From positions 1 through 64,000 of the forward strand of contig JAEXAI010000009.1 in NCBI GenBank assembly GCA_023394615.1: a DNA stretch of 64,000 nucleotides. Direction: 5' to 3'. Numbering within the stretch: position 1 is the stretch's first letter; each line of letters starts with the position of its first letter. This stretch comes from Actinomycetes bacterium. GTDB lineage: Bacteria > Actinomycetota > Coriobacteriia > Coriobacteriales > Eggerthellaceae. Below, piece by piece: positions 26,743 through 35,702 of this stretch. A program made the translations under genes and the position numbers. The notes under the pieces are model-generated. The model saw only the letters and a list, made by a program, of their open reading frames with translations. It had not been told where the DNA came from and made no database searches.

Positions 26743-27477
26743 ATGAGAGTTGCGTTTTTCCCTGGTTGCCTGGTCGACATGTTCTATCCGGAAGTCGGCG
26801 AGGCGGCAGTGCATGTGCTCGAGAAGCTCGGCTGCCAGCTGGAGTTTCCCAAGGAAGAAGTGTGCTGCGGCCAAATGTTCCTGAATTCCGGATACACTCC
26901 TGAAACGGCGGCTATCGCCAAACAGACCATCGAGGCGTACTCGGGCTATGACACCGTCGTATCGCTGACCGGGTCGTGCATGCATGCGATTATGGAAGAT
27001 TATCCGGCCATCTTCGCCGACGATCCAGAGTACCTTCCGCGCGCAGTCGAGCTGGCCGGTCACTTCCACGAATTCACGGATTTTATCGTGAATACCTTGG
27101 GTGTGGTGGATGTGGGTGCGCATCTGAATGCAGTGGTCACGTACCACAAAAGCTGCCATCTCACACGCTTGTTGGGCATAGAGGAACCGCCGCTTGCGCT
27201 TTTAGGCGCGGTCGATGGACTCACATACGTGGAAATGGAGCACGCCGACCGATGCTGCGGTTTCGGCGGCACATTCTCGGTGAAAGAACCCGAAATATCT
27301 GGTCAAATCGTTCGCGAGAAATGCCAGACCATCTTGGACACCGGGGCAGACGTAGTCGTGGGCGCCGATCAGCCTTGCCTGATGAACATCTGGGGCTGCC
27401 TGAACCGCATGCGTGAAACCGGCGAAACCAATCGCGACGTGCGCGTGATGCATATCGCACAAGTGCTGGACAGTTAG
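26743..27477 (+). CDS. lutA: Lactate utilisation protein LutA
   Basis: A 244-residue iron-sulfur protein with two CCG-type domains (FFPGCLVDMFYPEVG ... VCCGQMF, and TYHKSCHLTRLLG ... DRCCGFGG). It is part of the LutABC complex that oxidises L-lactate to pyruvate without a flavin. It starts with GTGATTCTTT-spaced ATG at 26743. lutB follows 8 bp later. Confidence 0.93.
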   Translation: MRVAFFPGCLVDMFYPEVGEAAVHVLEKLGCQLEFPKEEVCCGQMFLNSGYTPETAAIAKQTIEAYSGYDTVVSLTGSCMHAIMEDYPAIFADDPEYLPRAVELAGHFHEFTDFIVNTLGVVDVGAHLNAVVTYHKSCHLTRLLGIEEPPLALLGAVDGLTYVEMEHADRCCGFGGTFSVKEPEISGQIVREKCQTILDTGADVVVGADQPCLMNIWGCLNRMRETGETNRDVRVMHIAQVLDS

Positions 27478-27485
27478 GAGCGCAC

Positions 27486-29042
27486 ATGGCAATTCTATAT
27501 GATGAAGAAGAGACGCTGCGCCAGCGCGTGAATAAATGCTTGGAAGATGACTTCAAACATGATGCCATCGAGACCGCTCAGGAGACCTTCTACAAAAAGC
27601 GCCATGCGCTGGTAGACGAGATGCCTGATTGGGACGGACTGCGCACCTGCGCCCAGCAGATTCGAGATCACACGACGCAGAACCTTGATTATTACGTGGA
27701 AGAATTCGTGCAGAACGCACAATCGCAGGGGGCAATCGTGCATCTGGCTCCCACCGACGAAGATGCTTTATGGGAGATACTGGATGTGTTCGAAAGCCAC
27801 GGAGCTTCCACCTGCGTGAAGTCGAAAAGCATGATGACCGAGGAAATGGGTCTGAACGAAGTGCTGCAGCAGGCTGGCATTGATGTAGTAGAAACAGACT
27901 GTGCTGAGAACATCTTGCAAACTGCTGATGATCGCCCGTCGCATATCGTGGTGCCAGCGCTTCATTTCGACCGCGAAGCCATTGCGAAACTCTATCGCGA
28001 GCGCGAAGGATACACCGGCACATCGGTGCCCGAAGACATCACCCATTTTCTGCGCAAGCTTCTGCGCCAGAAATACCTCACGGCCGAAGTGGGCGTACGA
28101 GGATGCAATTTTGCCGTTGCTGAAACAGGGTCCACCACACTGGTGACCAACGAAGGCAACGGACGCATGGTGGACACCTACCCCAAGGTGCAGGTAATCG
28201 TCGTCGGCATCGACCGCATCGTTCCTGATTTGGCATCGCTCGACGTGATGATGGCGCTATTGGTGCGCAGTGCCGTAGGCGCCAAGATGACGACGTATTT
28301 CTCGATTGATTCCGGTCCACGCCACAACGACGAGGTGGATGGTGCCGACGAAGTGCATATCGTGCTGATGGACAATGGGCGCAGCAGACTCATCGGCACC
28401 GAATTCCAACCCATGCTGCGTTGCATCCGTTGCGGCGCATGCCTCAATATCTGCCCGGTATACCGTCATATCACCGGACACGGTTACGGGTCGATTTATC
28501 CCGGCCCCATGGGCATCGTGCTCACAGCGGCCTTGGAAGGCTACGACAACATCGATGGACTTCCCTTCGCATGCACCCTTTGCGGCGCATGCGACTCCGA
28601 TTGCCCCGTACGCATTCCACTGCACACGCTCATCCGCCAGCATCGCGTGAACATGGTGCGCGGCGGTTACACCAACCCGGCCGAGCGCCCATTGTTCAAA
28701 GCCGCTGTCGGCGTTTTAGGCAACACGTCCACATACCTGCGCGCCATGCGCATGGGACGCGGCGTGATGAAAACTGCATCGGGGGGACGCGGGTACTTAG
28801 GAGCGGAAGCCGACTGGGTCCCCGTGCTGAAGGGATGGACCGCTTCTCGCGATTTGCCAGAAGTAGCGCCGTATCGTTTCCGCACTTGGCTCGAGCAGCA
28901 CAACAACGCTATCGGCGAATTCGTGGATGATGCTCCCGCGCCTGGCGGCTCGCAAGGAAAACACGCCGCTTCGGCATATGGTCTTGGCGTATCAGCCACT
29001 AAAGCGCCTGATTGCGCAAACGGAAAGGACGGTGCGCGATGA
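27486..29042 (+). CDS. lutB: Lactate utilisation iron-sulfur protein LutB
   Basis: A 518-residue protein. The N-terminal two thirds form an LUD domain; the C-terminal third has two [4Fe-4S] motifs, CIRCGACLNICPVYRH and CTLCGACDSDCPVRIP. This is the core electron-transfer subunit of LutABC. Length and order match the family; the last 60 residues are a variable tail. Its stop overlaps the lutC start (ATGA at 29039-29042). Confidence 0.94.
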   Translation: MAILYDEEETLRQRVNKCLEDDFKHDAIETAQETFYKKRHALVDEMPDWDGLRTCAQQIRDHTTQNLDYYVEEFVQNAQSQGAIVHLAPTDEDALWEILDVFESHGASTCVKSKSMMTEEMGLNEVLQQAGIDVVETDCAENILQTADDRPSHIVVPALHFDREAIAKLYREREGYTGTSVPEDITHFLRKLLRQKYLTAEVGVRGCNFAVAETGSTTLVTNEGNGRMVDTYPKVQVIVVGIDRIVPDLASLDVMMALLVRSAVGAKMTTYFSIDSGPRHNDEVDGADEVHIVLMDNGRSRLIGTEFQPMLRCIRCGACLNICPVYRHITGHGYGSIYPGPMGIVLTAALEGYDNIDGLPFACTLCGACDSDCPVRIPLHTLIRQHRVNMVRGGYTNPAERPLFKAAVGVLGNTSTYLRAMRMGRGVMKTASGGRGYLGAEADWVPVLKGWTASRDLPEVAPYRFRTWLEQHNNAIGEFVDDAPAPGGSQGKHAASAYGLGVSATKAPDCANGKDGAR

Positions 29043-29800
29043 GGCAACCAACTACGCTTGAAGAATTCATCGCCCCCCTCTCTGTCGCCTTGAACCATGA
29101 CGCGATACCCGATATCGTCGCCGCACCCAACGTTCGAGCCATTGCGCCTGCGCACATAACCGATGTGATGTCTGCCACGCAGCTGACCGATCGCTTTGCC
29201 GAAGAAGCGGATAAGGTACGCATCCACGTGCATCGCTGCACGCGCGCCACCATAGGCAACGCCTTAGCCCAGGCCATCAGCGAGGCGCCTGCCGCCACAG
29301 AAGAAGGATTGCCCGCCGGACCAACAGATGCCAAGCGCGATTTCACCGTCGTCTTCGCTGACGATCCGCGCATGACGACCCTGCACCTAGAAGATGCTTT
29401 GAACGCCATTCCCCGCGTTGCTCGCGCGACTCGTTGGAATCCGGATGCGGGTGAAGTCGCCTGCGTGGAAGAAGCGCGCACGGCTGACGTGGGCATCACG
29501 TTTGCCACAGCAGGCATAGCCGAAACCGGCACTATCGCGCAAGTGTGCAATGCATCATGCGGACGATCGGTCAGCCTGCTTCCGTTGACGCATATTGCCG
29601 TGGTGGAGGCTTCTACCATCGTGCCCAGTTTGCTGGACGTGATGGAGCAACTGCAAGCTCGCGGAGGCGCGGGCGGTCGCAACTTGCCCTCGCAAGTGTG
29701 CTTCATCAGCGGACCGTCGAACACATCCGATATCGAACTGGTTCGCGTGGAGGGCGTGCACGGCCCTATGACGGTGCACTATCTGCTGCTAGAAGATTGA
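29039..29800 (+). CDS. lutC: Lactate utilisation protein LutC
   Basis: A 253-residue LUD-domain protein (DUF162 family) with TADVGITFATAGIAETGTI and the C-terminal ISGPSNTSDIELVRVEGVHG signature. The start at 29039 overlaps the lutB stop, so translation is coupled. Third subunit of the lactate-oxidising complex. Confidence 0.93.
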   Translation: MRQPTTLEEFIAPLSVALNHDAIPDIVAAPNVRAIAPAHITDVMSATQLTDRFAEEADKVRIHVHRCTRATIGNALAQAISEAPAATEEGLPAGPTDAKRDFTVVFADDPRMTTLHLEDALNAIPRVARATRWNPDAGEVACVEEARTADVGITFATAGIAETGTIAQVCNASCGRSVSLLPLTHIAVVEASTIVPSLLDVMEQLQARGGAGGRNLPSQVCFISGPSNTSDIELVRVEGVHGPMTVHYLLLED

Positions 29801-29891
29801 TTCGATGCTCTACGCCCGGCTTATCCGCTTTCGGTGGGTAAGGCGAGCTTGTGCAATAGATTTGTAAGACGTCGATTAGGAGGAACTGAGT

Positions 29892-31349
29892 ATGAAGCAA
29901 TATCAGCTGTTTATCGATGGAAAGTTCGTCGATAACGGAAATCGCGAGATGATTCAGAACATCAACCCCTCAACAGAGGAAGTTATTTCCGAGTTCCCTA
30001 AGGCAACACCTGAAGATGTTCAGGCCGCTGTAGACGCTGCTTTTGAAGCCCAGAAATCATGGGAGAAAGTACCGGCTGTGCAGCGTGCCGCCTACGTGCG
30101 CGAGATCGCCCAAGGCATCCGTGAGAATGCCAATTTCTTTGCGGAAATTATCATGGAGGAACAGGGCAAGTCGCGCGGCTTAGCCACAGTCGAAGCCAAT
30201 TTCGTGCCCGATTATATGGACTACATGGCCGAGTTCGCTCGTCGTATCGAAGGCGAAGTCATCGAAAGCGACGCCGCCAACGAGAACATTTTCCTCTACA
30301 AGGAGCCTATCGGCGTAGCCGCCGGCATCCTTCCCTGGAATTTCCCGTTCTTCTTGGTAGCACGCAAGATGGCTCCGGCGCTGGTGGCTGGCAACACTAT
30401 CGTAATCAAGCCCAGTTCTGATACCCCGAACTGCGCTTATGAGTTCGCAAAAATCGTCGAGAAGAGCGGCCTGCCCCATGGCGTGTTCAACATGATTACC
30501 GGTTCAGGCGCTGTCGTGGGCGACGAACTATCAGGCAACCCCAAGATTGGCATCGTCAGCATGACCGGTTCGGTTGAAGTCGGTGCCGCCATTATGGCGA
30601 CTGCAGCGAAGAACATCACGAAAGTTAGCCTTGAGCTGGGCGGCAAGGCACCGACCATCGTCATGGCCGATGCCAACCTCGACAAGGCAGCACAGGCCAT
30701 CTTCGATTCGCGCATCGGCAACACCGGCCAGATTTGCAACAACGCCGAGCGCTGCTACGTGCAGGAAGATGTCGTCGAAGAGTTCACGGCGAAGCTGCTC
30801 ACTCTGTTCAAGAATACGAAATACGGCCCGGTCTTCGATGACGACTCCTTCGATTGCGGCCCGTTGATCAACGCCAAGCAGCGCGAAAACGTCGACGCCG
30901 CCGTCAAGAAAGCCGTTTCCCAGGGCGCGAACGTGCTATGCGGCGGCGAGCCGGACTACGAGGTCGGCGGTGGCAAGGGATATTTCTACAAACCGACGCT
31001 GCTGGGGGGCTGCACGCAGGACATGGACATCATGCACGAAGAGACGTTCGGTCCAGTGCTGCCCATCTGCGCATTCAAGACGCTTGATGAGGCTATCGAC
31101 TATGCCAACGACTGCGAATACGGCCTTGCGTCGTCCATCTTCACGAACAATATGAACTACATGATGAGAGCATGCAATGAAATCAAATTCGGCGAAACGT
31201 ATGTGAACCGTTGGCATTTCGAGGCCATGCAGGGCTTCCACCAGGGCGTGCGCAAGTCCGGCATCGGCGGGGCCGACGGCAAACACGGCTTCGAAGAGTA
31301 TCTGCAGACGCACGTGTGCTACATCGACTACGACACTGAGGCGAACTAG
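29892..31349 (+). CDS. aldA: NAD-dependent aldehyde dehydrogenase, lactaldehyde (AldA) type
   Basis: A 485-residue enzyme with the ALDH active site: Glu in LELGGKAP and Cys in NTGQICNNAERC. It resembles the E. coli lactaldehyde dehydrogenase AldA closely along its length, for example MDYMAEFARRIEGEVIESD, ILPWNFPFFLVARKMAPAL and MQGFHQGVRKSGIGGADGKH. It would oxidise L-lactaldehyde (or glycolaldehyde) to lactate, which LutABC could then oxidise to pyruvate. AGGAGGAACTGAGT precedes the ATG. It lies 91 bp after lutC. Substrate is inferred from similarity and position. Confidence 0.85.
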   Translation: MKQYQLFIDGKFVDNGNREMIQNINPSTEEVISEFPKATPEDVQAAVDAAFEAQKSWEKVPAVQRAAYVREIAQGIRENANFFAEIIMEEQGKSRGLATVEANFVPDYMDYMAEFARRIEGEVIESDAANENIFLYKEPIGVAAGILPWNFPFFLVARKMAPALVAGNTIVIKPSSDTPNCAYEFAKIVEKSGLPHGVFNMITGSGAVVGDELSGNPKIGIVSMTGSVEVGAAIMATAAKNITKVSLELGGKAPTIVMADANLDKAAQAIFDSRIGNTGQICNNAERCYVQEDVVEEFTAKLLTLFKNTKYGPVFDDDSFDCGPLINAKQRENVDAAVKKAVSQGANVLCGGEPDYEVGGGKGYFYKPTLLGGCTQDMDIMHEETFGPVLPICAFKTLDEAIDYANDCEYGLASSIFTNNMNYMMRACNEIKFGETYVNRWHFEAMQGFHQGVRKSGIGGADGKHGFEEYLQTHVCYIDYDTEAN

Positions 31350-31435
31350 CAACAAGAACTTGCACGTCGCAGTATGCAAGTCGAGCCTGATTGCGCTTTG
31401 ACGAAGCGGACTCTGCGACAGGAGATTCGATTGAT

Positions 31436-31472
31436 AAAAGGGGAACACGTTTTATGCGCGTTCCCCTTTTTT
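31436..31472 (+). terminator. Intrinsic terminator after aldA
   Basis: AAAAGGGGAAC, a short loop, and GTTCCCCTTTTTT form a stem with a six-T tail, about 90 bp after the aldA stop. It likely ends the lutABC-aldA transcript. Confidence 0.92.
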
Positions 31473-31542
31473 GCCGTTCGATGCGGCGCATTTTTCGCGA
31501 CTGGCAAATGCGATTGCGCCCCGAACATTGCCGTGCCCTCGG

Positions 31543-31622
31543 CCACGGGATAATCACCCCGGTTGCAGGACGCTCACTCTGACCACGGGATAATCACCCC
31601 GGTTGCAGGACGCTCATCCCGG
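31543..31622. repeat. 40-bp direct tandem repeat
   Basis: Two copies of a 40-bp unit (31543-31582 and 31583-31622), sharing CCACGGGATAATCACCCCGG and the following TTGCAGGACGCTCA, are followed by a degenerate third start (CCACGAGCGG). It lies in a gene-free stretch and has no spacers, so it is not a CRISPR array. Confidence 0.85.
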
Positions 31623-31649
31623 CCACGAGCGGAGTTTCAGGGCATTTTG

Positions 31650-31847
31650 CGATTTCAAAACAGGATTATGGCGACTAATCGAAGCATTGTGACGCACCGA
31701 TTCCTATCTCCCACAAAGGTTTTTCGTGACCTGCGGCTATGCGGTGAGTTTTAATCTTCTTGCGCGTTCGTGCTTTCCAAAGTAACACAATAAGTCTCAC
31801 TTTCTCACAATGCTTCAATTAGTCGCCGTTTTTCTGTTTTGAAATCG
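31650..31847. repeat. 43-bp inverted repeat, possible miniature element
   Basis: The arm at 31650-31692 matches the reverse complement of 31805-31847 at about 38 of 43 positions, beginning CGATTTCAAAACAG and ending GAAGCATTGTGA. About 112 bp lie between. There is no transposase. The whole 31473-32017 stretch has no credible gene; this element and the 40-bp repeats are all I can identify in it. Confidence 0.75.
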
Positions 31848-32017
31848 AGAAATCGTGTTTTGCGGCAAGCGTCAGTGCGGCAATCATCTGTTTCTTGTAC
31901 CAACGCGTGGGCACAATCCGGAAATGACGATTCTCCCGTCATTAAAAGTCATTGGGAATCGTGCGCTCGACATCAGTTGAACGCCTTTGGTTTCCCAAAA
32001 TCATTCGGCTTATCTTC

Positions 32018-32079
32018 CTGCAAGGTTTACGCAAGGTTTCTGAAAGGTTTACGCAGGGTTTTCTTGCTAGCATCCGCAT
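32018..32079 (+). promoter_or_regulatory. 11-bp direct-repeat promoter of the DUF559-like gene
   Basis: Four 11-bp units, AAGGTTTACGC, AAGGTTTCTGA, AAGGTTTACGC and AGGGTTTTCTT (32022-32065), run head to tail. Two bases later is TAGCAT (32068-32073), a -10-like hexamer, then 6 bp and the start ATG at 32080. The first 31 nt (32018-32048) recur exactly at 59850-59880. One-helical-turn direct repeats reaching the -35 position are typical of OmpR/PhoB-type activator sites. The message would be leaderless. Confidence 0.7.
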
Positions 32080-33051
32080 ATGACGATAATTCTCTATGGC
32101 ATATCCGGACTCCAATTCTGGCGCTCTACACACAAGGAGGCGCTTCGGCGCACTCGCGCTCGAATAGATATGCCTGCGCGACCAACCATCGAGATCTCAG
32201 ACCTGGATCTTGCTCGATACGGAATCGAGCCTCCCGTCCATTTGATTGTCGACAATCAGAAGGACAGAAGATTCACTGATTTGCTTCAATGCCACTTAAT
32301 GACAAGATCGATGGGAGATAGATCTTTTGTCGCGATTGAAAAAGGCCTAGCGTGCGCGTCCCCGGAATTATGCTTCATGCAGATGGCCCAGCAACTGCCT
32401 TTTCAGAAGACCGTGGAACTTGGATTCGAACTCTGCGGCACCTACGTTTCCAACGACAACCTGATGAGGGTAGATAGCGATGATTCGGCAAAATATGGGC
32501 GTAGACCACTTACAAGCATAGATGCGCTCAAATGCTTTATAGACGTTAAAAAAGGGATGTCAGGAACGAGAATCGCGCGAGTGGCTTTGCTCTACCTAGT
32601 GGAGAACTCGGCATCTCCGATGGAAACGATTTGCGTGATGCTGCTCTGCCTGCCTACCTGCTATGGCGGTTATGGTATCCCCCTTCCAGCATTGAACTGG
32701 AAAAACAGAATGGGAGCGAAAAAGCAGCGCTGGGCAGGAAAGAGTCACTACAAATTTGATCTGTACTGGCCAGAAGCGGGCTTGGTAGTTGAATACGATA
32801 GCAATGAGAGGCATACGGGAAGTGCTCGAATCGGAAATGACGCCATTCGCAGGGATATCACATCGACAATGCGAGACTCGTTTATCGTTATTACCAACAA
32901 TCAAATTCGCAATACGGCTGCCTTCGATGCTGTCGCGCACATTATCGCCGCTGAACTGGGCTACCGGATTCGAACCGAGCGAAGCGACATAGCGAAGAGA
33001 AGAAGCGAACTCAGGGGTTTGCTGCTTGGCACTGATTCTTGGCGCTTCTGA
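32080..33051 (+). CDS. DUF559-like protein with possible nuclease-fold C-terminus
   Basis: A 323-residue soluble protein of unknown function. The N-terminal half resembles AbiEi/DUF559-type proteins common in actinobacteria (PPVHLIVDNQ, then SPELCFMQMAQQLPFQKTVELGFELCG). The C-terminus has KFDLYWPEAGLVVEYDSNERH followed by RRDITSTMRDSFIVI, which looks like a PD-(D/E)xK or Vsr-like core with Asp, Glu and Asp in place. There is no Shine-Dalgarno site; the ATG is probably the first transcribed base. It stands alone, downstream of repeats and without a partner toxin or antitoxin. A defence or competence-related nuclease is possible but unproven. Confidence 0.7.
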   Translation: MTIILYGISGLQFWRSTHKEALRRTRARIDMPARPTIEISDLDLARYGIEPPVHLIVDNQKDRRFTDLLQCHLMTRSMGDRSFVAIEKGLACASPELCFMQMAQQLPFQKTVELGFELCGTYVSNDNLMRVDSDDSAKYGRRPLTSIDALKCFIDVKKGMSGTRIARVALLYLVENSASPMETICVMLLCLPTCYGGYGIPLPALNWKNRMGAKKQRWAGKSHYKFDLYWPEAGLVVEYDSNERHTGSARIGNDAIRRDITSTMRDSFIVITNNQIRNTAAFDAVAHIIAAELGYRIRTERSDIAKRRSELRGLLLGTDSWRF

Positions 33052-33144
33052 CAATCGTGCAGGTGCCGCCATAATGTAGCGCAAACGCCGCAGCGGATCA
33101 AAGCATCACGCATCGATACCACAGCGTCGAGCGCTGTAAGACAG

Positions 33145-34740
33145 CTAACCGGGACCAGTGCCTGCGGAGGCCCCGCGCGTTATCGCGTGCAAGGCAGATT
33201 TTGCATGAAAGCGATTGCCCACGGGCGTCGCTATCAGGTGATCCTCTGCTCGAATGCGCGATGTGCTGCGCGGCATCACGGCACGTTCGGCCTTTTGGAT
33301 GCGTACAACAATCAAATCGTCTGGCCAATCGACCGCGCCATATTCGGCGCCATCTAGCAGGCTTCCTTCTTCCACCACTTCATCTATCAAGCGGTCCGGA
33401 TCGCTTCCCGGCACATATGTTTTTCCGTTCGCATCGATATAGCGATCGAGCAACTCATTGTAGATTGGGCCGGTGCCCAGCATGTCGGATACGAATATCG
33501 CCGTGAAAGCCACAATGGCAAGCGGCAGTATATGGGTAAGCGACCCTGACATTTCGACAACCAGCAAGATGCCCGTCAAGGGCGCTTTCACCGAAGAGGC
33601 GAACGTGCCCGCCATGCCGCAAACCGCGCAGATTGCCACGTAATCAGCGGGCATTCCAAGAAGCGATGCGATTGCCCCCAACGCCGCACCCGTCAGGGCA
33701 CCAATGGCCAGTATAGGCATGAAGATGCCGCCGGGCGCACCACATCCGGAACTCGTGCAGGTAAGAACGAACTTACCCAAAAGCAGCGCTGCGATAATGC
33801 CGAAGCTGACATTGCTACCTTCAGAGAGAAACACCAGATTTTCGCCGCCACCCAAAACCTCGGGCATGAACAATCCGAACGGAATAACAATCAACAGCGC
33901 CAGCACCGGGCGAGCCTTGGCCGGTATACGACAATACAAAGCCTGCGAGGCAATGAGCGCTTTGTTCAGCGCCGCCCCCGACAGTCCCGAAAGTACCCCC
34001 AAGGGAAGAAGCCATACGTACGACGAGAATTCCATGATGCCGACATTGCCGCAATTCAGCACAGGCGTCAGGCCGAAGAAACAATCCGCCACGCCCGCTG
34101 CGGCCAATGCTGCCGTCGCAGCCGCTATCAGCAAGAATGGAGAAAACGAGCGATGCATTTCTTCCAAAGCGAACACGATTCCCGAGATCGGCGCTTGAAA
34201 CGCAGCCGACAAACCAGCCGCTGCACCAGCTGTAATCAGGCAGTTTTCCTCCATGCCGCCCCGACCGATGGCCTTGCGCACGATGTTTCCGCTGCAGGCA
34301 CCCACTTGAACGCACGGACCTCCGCGGCCCAGAGACATTCCGAAAAACGCACCGAGGAGACCGCCTGCAAAACGCACGGCCAAAATAGACGCGCTTTTCA
34401 TGCGCAGCACATAGGAAAGCACGCCTTCGGTTTGGGGAATACCCGACCCTGAAGCCATCGGCTCCTTTTTCACCATCCAGGCTATGAGCAATCCGGCACC
34501 TACCGATGCAATCGCGATAACGATAAGCACCAGAGGGTTTTCCGCCGCATACGCATACATGCTGCGCGCGAAACCCGTGCCGCTTTTTATCCCCAGGCAG
34601 TACAGGGACACCAGCAACCCTGCCAGCAGCCCTACCAGCACGCATTTCGCGCCGATTGACCACAGCAGCCGATTCAGACGACGATTCGATTTCTTCGACA
34701 AGCTCTCAAGCCCCTTATGGATTTCACCGTATCGATTCAT
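33145..34740 (-). CDS. ClC-family chloride channel/transporter, gating Glu replaced
   Basis: A ClC protein of about 531 residues with many membrane helices. The selectivity motifs are GSGIPQTEG, SLGRGGPCVQVG and GGIFMPILAIG. In the second, the usual GREGP is GRGGP, so the external gating glutamate (E148 in E. coli ClC) is Gly, while ALEEMH keeps the internal proton glutamate region. It may therefore be an uncoupled channel rather than an H+/Cl- exchanger. The start is uncertain: ATG at 34740 lacks a ribosome site, and a TTG at 34701 has AAGGGG upstream. The C-terminus has no CBS pair. Confidence 0.88.
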   Translation of the reverse strand: MNRYGEIHKGLESLSKKSNRRLNRLLWSIGAKCVLVGLLAGLLVSLYCLGIKSGTGFARSMYAYAAENPLVLIVIAIASVGAGLLIAWMVKKEPMASGSGIPQTEGVLSYVLRMKSASILAVRFAGGLLGAFFGMSLGRGGPCVQVGACSGNIVRKAIGRGGMEENCLITAGAAAGLSAAFQAPISGIVFALEEMHRSFSPFLLIAAATAALAAAGVADCFFGLTPVLNCGNVGIMEFSSYVWLLPLGVLSGLSGAALNKALIASQALYCRIPAKARPVLALLIVIPFGLFMPEVLGGGENLVFLSEGSNVSFGIIAALLLGKFVLTCTSSGCGAPGGIFMPILAIGALTGAALGAIASLLGMPADYVAICAVCGMAGTFASSVKAPLTGILLVVEMSGSLTHILPLAIVAFTAIFVSDMLGTGPIYNELLDRYIDANGKTYVPGSDPDRLIDEVVEEGSLLDGAEYGAVDWPDDLIVVRIQKAERAVMPRSTSRIRAEDHLIATPVGNRFHAKSALHAITRGASAGTGPG

Positions 34741-34821
34741 TGTAAAACGAACTTCGCGTCTATACTGGCACAAGAAAGGCTCAGCGGAAAACTTTTTAAG
34801 AACGAGATGGTAGGAATGGGA

Positions 34822-35661
34822 ATGTCCGATTGGCAAGAGAGCACACCTTTCACCATCGGCCTTGCGCAGACGCGCCAGCCCAATAAAGACAACGGCACGC
34901 AAAACGTGGTCGAGCTCGTTGGTCGGTTTGCCACGATGGCTGCGGAAAAAAACGTCGACCTGCTGGTGTTCCCCGAATCGCTTATGACCCCCTACGGCCT
35001 GCCGCACGGCGAATTCGCACGCCGAGCCGAAGCAGTGGGCGGACCTTTTTCAACCGCTGTCGAACGCATTGCCGCAGACTGCAAGCTATGGATGGTCTAT
35101 ACCATGAATGAGGCGAGCACAGAGAGCCCTGCGTCTGAGAATGGCAAGCCATTCAATACAGCTGTTATCGTGGATTCTGAGGGTAGGCGCCGTGGCATCT
35201 ACCGCAAAACGCACCTGTTCGATACCGATTCCGCCCGCGAGTCAGACTGCATGGGCGCAGGTGATGCCTTGTTCAATCCGATTGAGACGCCCTTTGGGAA
35301 ACTCGGCATTGCCATATGCTATGATTTGCGTTTTCCCGAGGTCGCACGATACGCCGCCTTGCGCGGCTGCCAACTGATGCTCTACCCCGCTGCCTGGGTG
35401 GATGGCGAGCTGAAAGCACAGCAGTGGCGCACGCTGCTGGCAGCCCGCGCTATCGAAAACCAAATGTACGTCGCGGGAATCTGCCGCCCTGACGCGGGCT
35501 GCATCGGGCAAAGCTGCGTCATAGACCCCCGAGGAGAAATAATCGCACAAGGCGCAAGCGACGAAGAGCTTATCACCTGCCGCATAGACGTGGGGGCGAT
35601 TGCAAGCGCACGGGCGAACATGCCTGTGCTGCAGCATCGCCGCCCCGAGTTGTACTGCTAA
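34822..35661 (+). CDS. Carbon-nitrogen hydrolase (nitrilase superfamily)
   Basis: A 279-residue amidase-type enzyme. The catalytic triad is Glu in LLVFPESLMTPYG, Lys in GIYRKTHLFD and Cys in IAICYDLRFPE. Similar to omega-amidases and other Nit-like enzymes that hydrolyse small amides. AGGA lies 6 bp before the ATG at 34822; two nearby upstream ATGs are alternatives. Divergent from the ClC gene. The substrate cannot be read from sequence. Confidence 0.9.
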   Translation: MSDWQESTPFTIGLAQTRQPNKDNGTQNVVELVGRFATMAAEKNVDLLVFPESLMTPYGLPHGEFARRAEAVGGPFSTAVERIAADCKLWMVYTMNEASTESPASENGKPFNTAVIVDSEGRRRGIYRKTHLFDTDSARESDCMGAGDALFNPIETPFGKLGIAICYDLRFPEVARYAALRGCQLMLYPAAWVDGELKAQQWRTLLAARAIENQMYVAGICRPDAGCIGQSCVIDPRGEIIAQGASDEELITCRIDVGAIASARANMPVLQHRRPELYC

Positions 35662-35702
35662 GCGCAGTTAGCTCATATCAACAGCATCATCGTGCGCGAA
35701 AA

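Noticed and set aside
31543..31622. CRISPR array
   Set aside because: Only two contiguous copies, no spacers and no cas genes nearby.
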